Shown piece by piece: positions 60,857 through 64,000 of a stretch of 64,000 nucleotides of DNA. Source of the DNA: Leptolyngbya sp. O-77 (GTDB lineage Bacteria; Cyanobacteriota; Cyanobacteriia; Elainellales; Elainellaceae); the NCBI RefSeq assembly GCF_001548395.1, contig NZ_AP017367.1, forward strand, positions 905,001 to 969,000, in the 5' to 3' direction. The number at the start of each line of letters is the position of its first letter. The stretch's first letter is position 1. The position numbers and the translations under genes are program-made. The notes beneath the pieces were generated by a model. It searched no databases and had not been told where the DNA came from. It saw only the letters and a program-made list of their open reading frames with translations.

Positions 60857-61908
60857 GGATGTTGTCCCTCAATCTTTCACTCACACAGCAGACATCCAAC
60901 AATCTTACAAACTTTCTTGCGACAGATGGAGTTCGGAGCCTGGTTGATCTTTTCTGCCAGCATTACCCATTGTCTGGGATGCCTGCCCTAAAAGACTTTT
61001 GGAGCAAGATTTGGGTGATAGATTGCCAGCAAACGAACGATTGACAGGTCACTTCGGTACTTGAGGCTGCTAGCACTCGATGTAACGGTCAGTCTCCATC
61101 CACTTTGGCGATCGCCCCCACTGTCAGATTGGGCTAAAGCTCATCGGTCGAAGAACAAGGGTTAGGAACAACAAGAACAATTCTCAGAATTTCTACCTAG
61201 CAATGGAGAACTTAAAGTGTAAGAAATCAGCCACTCTCCGGATAGCAACATCGTTTCACGAATACTGAGATAGCGTGTTCAGATATCACTTATCCACGCA
61301 AGGGTGTACCGATCGAGGATCTACGAGCAGCGCTACAAACAGCCACAGGGTGACAGACTGGTCTTTTTTCCCTGAACCGCCTGGGTCAGTGTTAGCGAGT
61401 CAAGTCTCTCGCTTTATCAAATCTCCCTGATAGAGACTGGCAGACCCGAATCAGTATTGACTGGGCGATCGCGCTGACTAGGGCTGTTCTTGCAATTGTT
61501 CATTTAATCTGCGATTTCAAGACCACAAAATGCCCCAGAAGATAGCTTCAGAAAATCCACGGTTGTCCTGATCGAATCACTGAGAACAGGAATATTCTCC
61601 TCAGTATTAAGGAGTTTATTCGAGTATCAAGAAAAAGTCACATCTGTTCAGTATTTACTGAGCAAACCCTGAAACAAACGGCATTTCGGGGACTGTTTCC
61701 TATGTCAAAACGTTCCGATCTTTGTGAGCAGAACCTGATACGTTGCTTCCCTACCAGAACTTTAAAAAAGTCTCAAACAAATTAAAGCTTCGGGCAACCT
61801 TGTCATACGGTTCTATCCAGGCTTGGGGACGACTTCATAGCATAGGGATCAGGAGCTAACCAGAACTGATGAATTCTCAAGTCAATCTCCTTTTCCAGTC
61901 CACTCGCC
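60857..61908. other. ~1-kb gene-free region upstream of the sugar transferase
   Basis: No long frame with good composition. A short frame at 60859-61044 lacks support. The region is AT-rich with several short inverted pairs and a HIP1 at ~61468. It may hold a long 5' leader for the sugar transferase and the lapA promoter. Confidence 0.5.
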
Positions 61909-62630
61909 GTGAAGGAGCGCAAGCAAATCGTGATAGTCACCTCTGGCCAACTTTCTTCCGTCATGAACTACTCCTCAAGACTGATGCAAATCGCTGAGCG
62001 ACGAGCCGAATTGAAGGAAGTGCATCCCTCGGTGACCAGTAAGGCAAAGCGCTTGATTGACATTCTGGGCGCACTGGTAGGGTTGGCGATTACAGGGGCA
62101 ATCCTAATTCCAGTGGCGATCGCCATCTGGGTAGATGACCCCGGGCCCATCTTCTACAGCCAAATCCGCTGCGGACTCAACGGTCAGTTTTTCCGCATCT
62201 GGAAGTTCCGCTCAATGGTCGTCGATGCCGATAAGGTCAAGCACCTGGTTAAAAACGAAGCTCAAGGACTCATTTTTAAGAACGAAAAAGACCCCAGAAT
62301 CACTCGCGTCGGACGGTTTCTCCGTCGAACCAGCCTCGACGAACTGCCCCAGTTTTGGAATGTCCTGATGGGACAGATGAGCCTGGTAGGGACTCGTCCC
62401 CCCCACCCAGGATGAAGTGTCGAAATACAGCCCCCCACCACTTCCAGCGTCTCGCCGTAAAACCCGGAATCACGGGAGAATGGCAAGCAAACGGGCGCTC
62501 TACCGTCAAAGACTTTGAAGAAATCGTCAAGATGGATCTGGCTTATCAGAAAAAGTGGTCTGTGGGCTATGATATTCAGCTCATTCTTAAGACGATCCAG
62601 GCTGTGCTTAACAAGAGTGGTGCTTGCTAA
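61909..62630 (+). CDS. Bacterial sugar transferase (polyprenyl-phosphate glycosyl-1-P transferase), frameshifted
   Basis: The enzyme transfers a sugar-1-phosphate to undecaprenyl phosphate to start exopolysaccharide assembly (WcaJ/PglC family). The N-terminal part has TSKAKRLIDILGALVGLAIT, the membrane hairpin, DPGPIFYSQIRCGLNGQFF, IWKFRSMVVDADKVKHLV and FLRRTSLDELPQFWNVLMGQ. It stops early at 62415 because the C run at 62398-62404 is one base too long. A second extra C lies at 62431-62436. Removing both restores VGTRPPTQDEVSKYSPHHFQ and RLAVKPGITGEWQANGR and a stop at 62630. 722 bp minus 2 is 240 codons (239 residues). The GTG start at 61909 is uncertain. Confidence 0.88.
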
Positions 62631-62717
62631 GCGGCTCTCTCCTGCCCTTACGCTGGGTTAACGTCTTCTGAGTCAGCAGGCTATCCTGCGACTCCGGGAG
62701 ACGTTTTGCCATGAAGG

Positions 62718-62745
62718 AAGGGTTTGGGCTTGGGAGAACCCTTTT
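62718..62745. terminator. Convergent terminator hairpin
   Basis: AAGGGTT (62718-62724), a 12-base loop, AACCCTT (62737-62743) then TT. It lies between the sugar transferase and the minus-strand gene ending at 62754. Confidence 0.65.
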
Positions 62746-62753
62746 AGTGAGGG

Positions 62754-63053
62754 CTAGTAATAGACTGATCCATCTTGTCGCTTGAAAAAGCGATAAGACG
62801 GCTTGATTCCAAGCCACGTCGTCAGTGTACTTTTCGCATCTATACAAATGCACAGATCTTGATTAGGGAGGCGATCGTAGCGATCGATTTGAAACGTGAC
62901 TTTTGCTGTTTCAAGCTGTCGCTCGATCAGGGGTTGATCTTCAGCATCCCGATCGAGTTGCTCATAAGACCATTGTTCTACCTCCGCACCGACACAATCG
63001 GTCTCGACCCTCAGCAGTCTCCAGTGTGAGCGATAGCGTTCTAGAAACATCAT
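62754..63053 (-). CDS. Small hypothetical protein next to the FAD oxidase
   Basis: A ~99-residue soluble protein (from ATG 63053; a GTG at 63071 would overlap the oxidase stop by GTGA and add six residues). It has FLERYRSHWRLLRVETDCVG and SYEQLDRDAEDQPLIERQLE, and ends GIKPSYRFFKRQDGSVYY. The stop/start overlap with the FAD oxidase suggests co-transcription and a functional link. The family is not recognised. Confidence 0.6.
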   Translation of the reverse strand: MMFLERYRSHWRLLRVETDCVGAEVEQWSYEQLDRDAEDQPLIERQLETAKVTFQIDRYDRLPNQDLCICIDAKSTLTTWLGIKPSYRFFKRQDGSVYY

Positions 63054-63067
63054 GCTCCGAACGACGC

Positions 63068-64000
63068 TCACAGCGACCCGCGCTCCAACCAGGCCCGCAT
63101 CTTACCTGGATTCAGCAGTCCATAGGGGTCTATCTGCTCTTTAAAGGCAAGCTGCACTGGATCGATACTTTTGCGTCCGCCATCTTCCAGAATGTAGGTG
63201 TGAGGATTGGCAATAAACGCGCCCTGATCCTCGTGATATTTGATAATCTCCATCAGCCGCTCTGGGGTAGAGTAGCGTACCAACTGGAGCGCTGCCGGAA
63301 CTGCCGTGCCGCCCGTCCGCAGAAACTCCAGGTGCATCATCACCTCATCGCCAAAATGGTGATACATATGCTCAACGAGCGTGAGCTGTTTGTCATCCGG
63401 AAACAGCGTTTGCAAGTAGGTCAGAGTTGGGTCAACGCTGCGGGCATGGAGCGTGGTGTGGTTCCAGGTAAATTCCATCAGCAGCGTGCCTTTGCTGGCT
63501 TCCTGGGCAGATTTCTGATAGCAAACTGCGCCGCCAAACTCTTTCACCAAATCGGCAAACGGCTCCAGGCTGGGTTCTGCCACCATCACAAAGGCGCAGT
63601 GTTTGCCGTCGGGAATGCTGTTACGAAGCGCTGCGAAATAGGTCGGGACTGGATGGGCAAAGACGGTGACGAGCTTTTTGGTGATGCCGTCGGAGTCGCT
63701 GAGCGCCTGACCAAAGCGAGCAGCGGTCATAAAGTCGTCAAAGGTAATGATTAGCTCGGCCCAGGGATAGGCGGGCGCTAGAGGAATTTCGAGTTCGGTG
63801 ATAATGCCGTTGGTGCCGTAGGCATGGTTCACCTTTTGCACCTCATCCCCCCGCAGTTCGATGATGCGGGGCGTGTCTTCCATCGTGACGACGCGCACGG
63901 CGTGGAGATTGCCGCGATCGCGCAATTGTCCATAGGTAACCGAGCCAATGCCGCCGCTGCCGCCGCCAATAAAGCCGCCAATCGTCGCTGTGCGGTAAGT
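63068..64000 (-). CDS. FAD-binding oxidoreductase, GlcD/FAD-linked oxidase type (partial, 5' end outside window)
   Basis: 311 codons are visible and the frame is open to the right edge, so the N-terminus is missing. The visible part starts in the FAD-binding PCMH domain (GGFIGGGSGGIGSVTYGQL, the pyrophosphate-binding glycine loop), followed by the cap domain (AYPWAELIITFDDFMTAARF, VAEPSLEPFADLVKEFGGAV) and the C-terminal LLNPGKM motif (EQIDPYGLLNPGKMRAWLER), the family end signature. Members oxidise 2-hydroxy acids such as glycolate or D-lactate. The substrate cannot be told. The stop TGA overlaps the GTG of the small downstream gene. Confidence 0.88.
   Translation of the reverse strand, partial: TYRTATIGGFIGGGSGGIGSVTYGQLRDRGNLHAVRVVTMEDTPRIIELRGDEVQKVNHAYGTNGIITELEIPLAPAYPWAELIITFDDFMTAARFGQALSDSDGITKKLVTVFAHPVPTYFAALRNSIPDGKHCAFVMVAEPSLEPFADLVKEFGGAVCYQKSAQEASKGTLLMEFTWNHTTLHARSVDPTLTYLQTLFPDDKQLTLVEHMYHHFGDEVMMHLEFLRTGGTAVPAALQLVRYSTPERLMEIIKYHEDQGAFIANPHTYILEDGGRKSIDPVQLAFKEQIDPYGLLNPGKMRAWLERGSL

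Noticed and set aside
60859..61044. 61-codon frame after lapA
   Set aside because: No motif, no ribosome binding site, divergent promoter region.

Overview
The window is chromosomal DNA of a cyanobacterium. The evidence is the atp gene order atpI-atpB-atpE-atpG(b')-atpF-atpH-atpA-atpC with the duplicated b/b' pair, many HIP1 octamers (GCGATCGC), a Vipp1/IM30 gene, a DUF1816 protein, a DUF2301 membrane protein, and LuxR-type and UbiD-type proteins in typical cyanobacterial form. Composition is moderately GC-rich. A Leptolyngbya-like filamentous lineage is only a guess from general resemblance.

Layout: 1-5875 holds the minus-strand ATP synthase operon, with the gamma gene cut by the left edge. 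6100-13505 holds a split methyltransferase, MurJ, a hexapeptide acyltransferase, a DUF1400-type hydrolase and a duplicated-architecture hypothetical. 13686-18208 is an unusual block: a PlsY-like/PEP-synthase-like fusion, a coupled membrane protein, and a divergent arsR/arsI pair. 18645-24562 carries rpe, an SDR, hemB, a PL14-like lyase and a membrane protein, with a gene-free stretch near 21 kb. 24621-30770 is one giant cadherin/RTX surface protein with homogenised 315-bp repeats. 30984-41508 has a carotenoid isomerase-like oxidoreductase, a STAS protein, mrnC-rlmB, ubiD and a VapBC-like pair. 42213-48607 has two paralogous PAS/LuxR regulators, a long helical-repeat protein, a RecQ helicase, and decayed integrase and ISKra4 remnants. 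48813-64000 has an MBL protein, rpmB, a response regulator, lipA, vipp1, a MOSC-alkyltransferase-like fusion, htpG, ffh, an NDP-sugar pyrophosphorylase, lapA/scpA, a split sugar transferase and a partial FAD oxidase.

A cross-cutting observation is that several conserved or essential genes (atpE, atpG, atpF, the methyltransferase at 6100-7298, the sugar transferase at 61909-62630) carry one-base indels. Nearly all lie in short G/C runs and nearly all are insertions. Removing them restores family-typical sequence and exact codon counts. This points to homopolymer errors in the assembly rather than real pseudogenes. The most interesting candidate biology is the MOSC-ATL fusion, the PlsY-PEP synthase fusion with its neighbours, and HIP1 used as a building block in coding repeats and hairpins. 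No rRNA, tRNA or CRISPR array was recognised.
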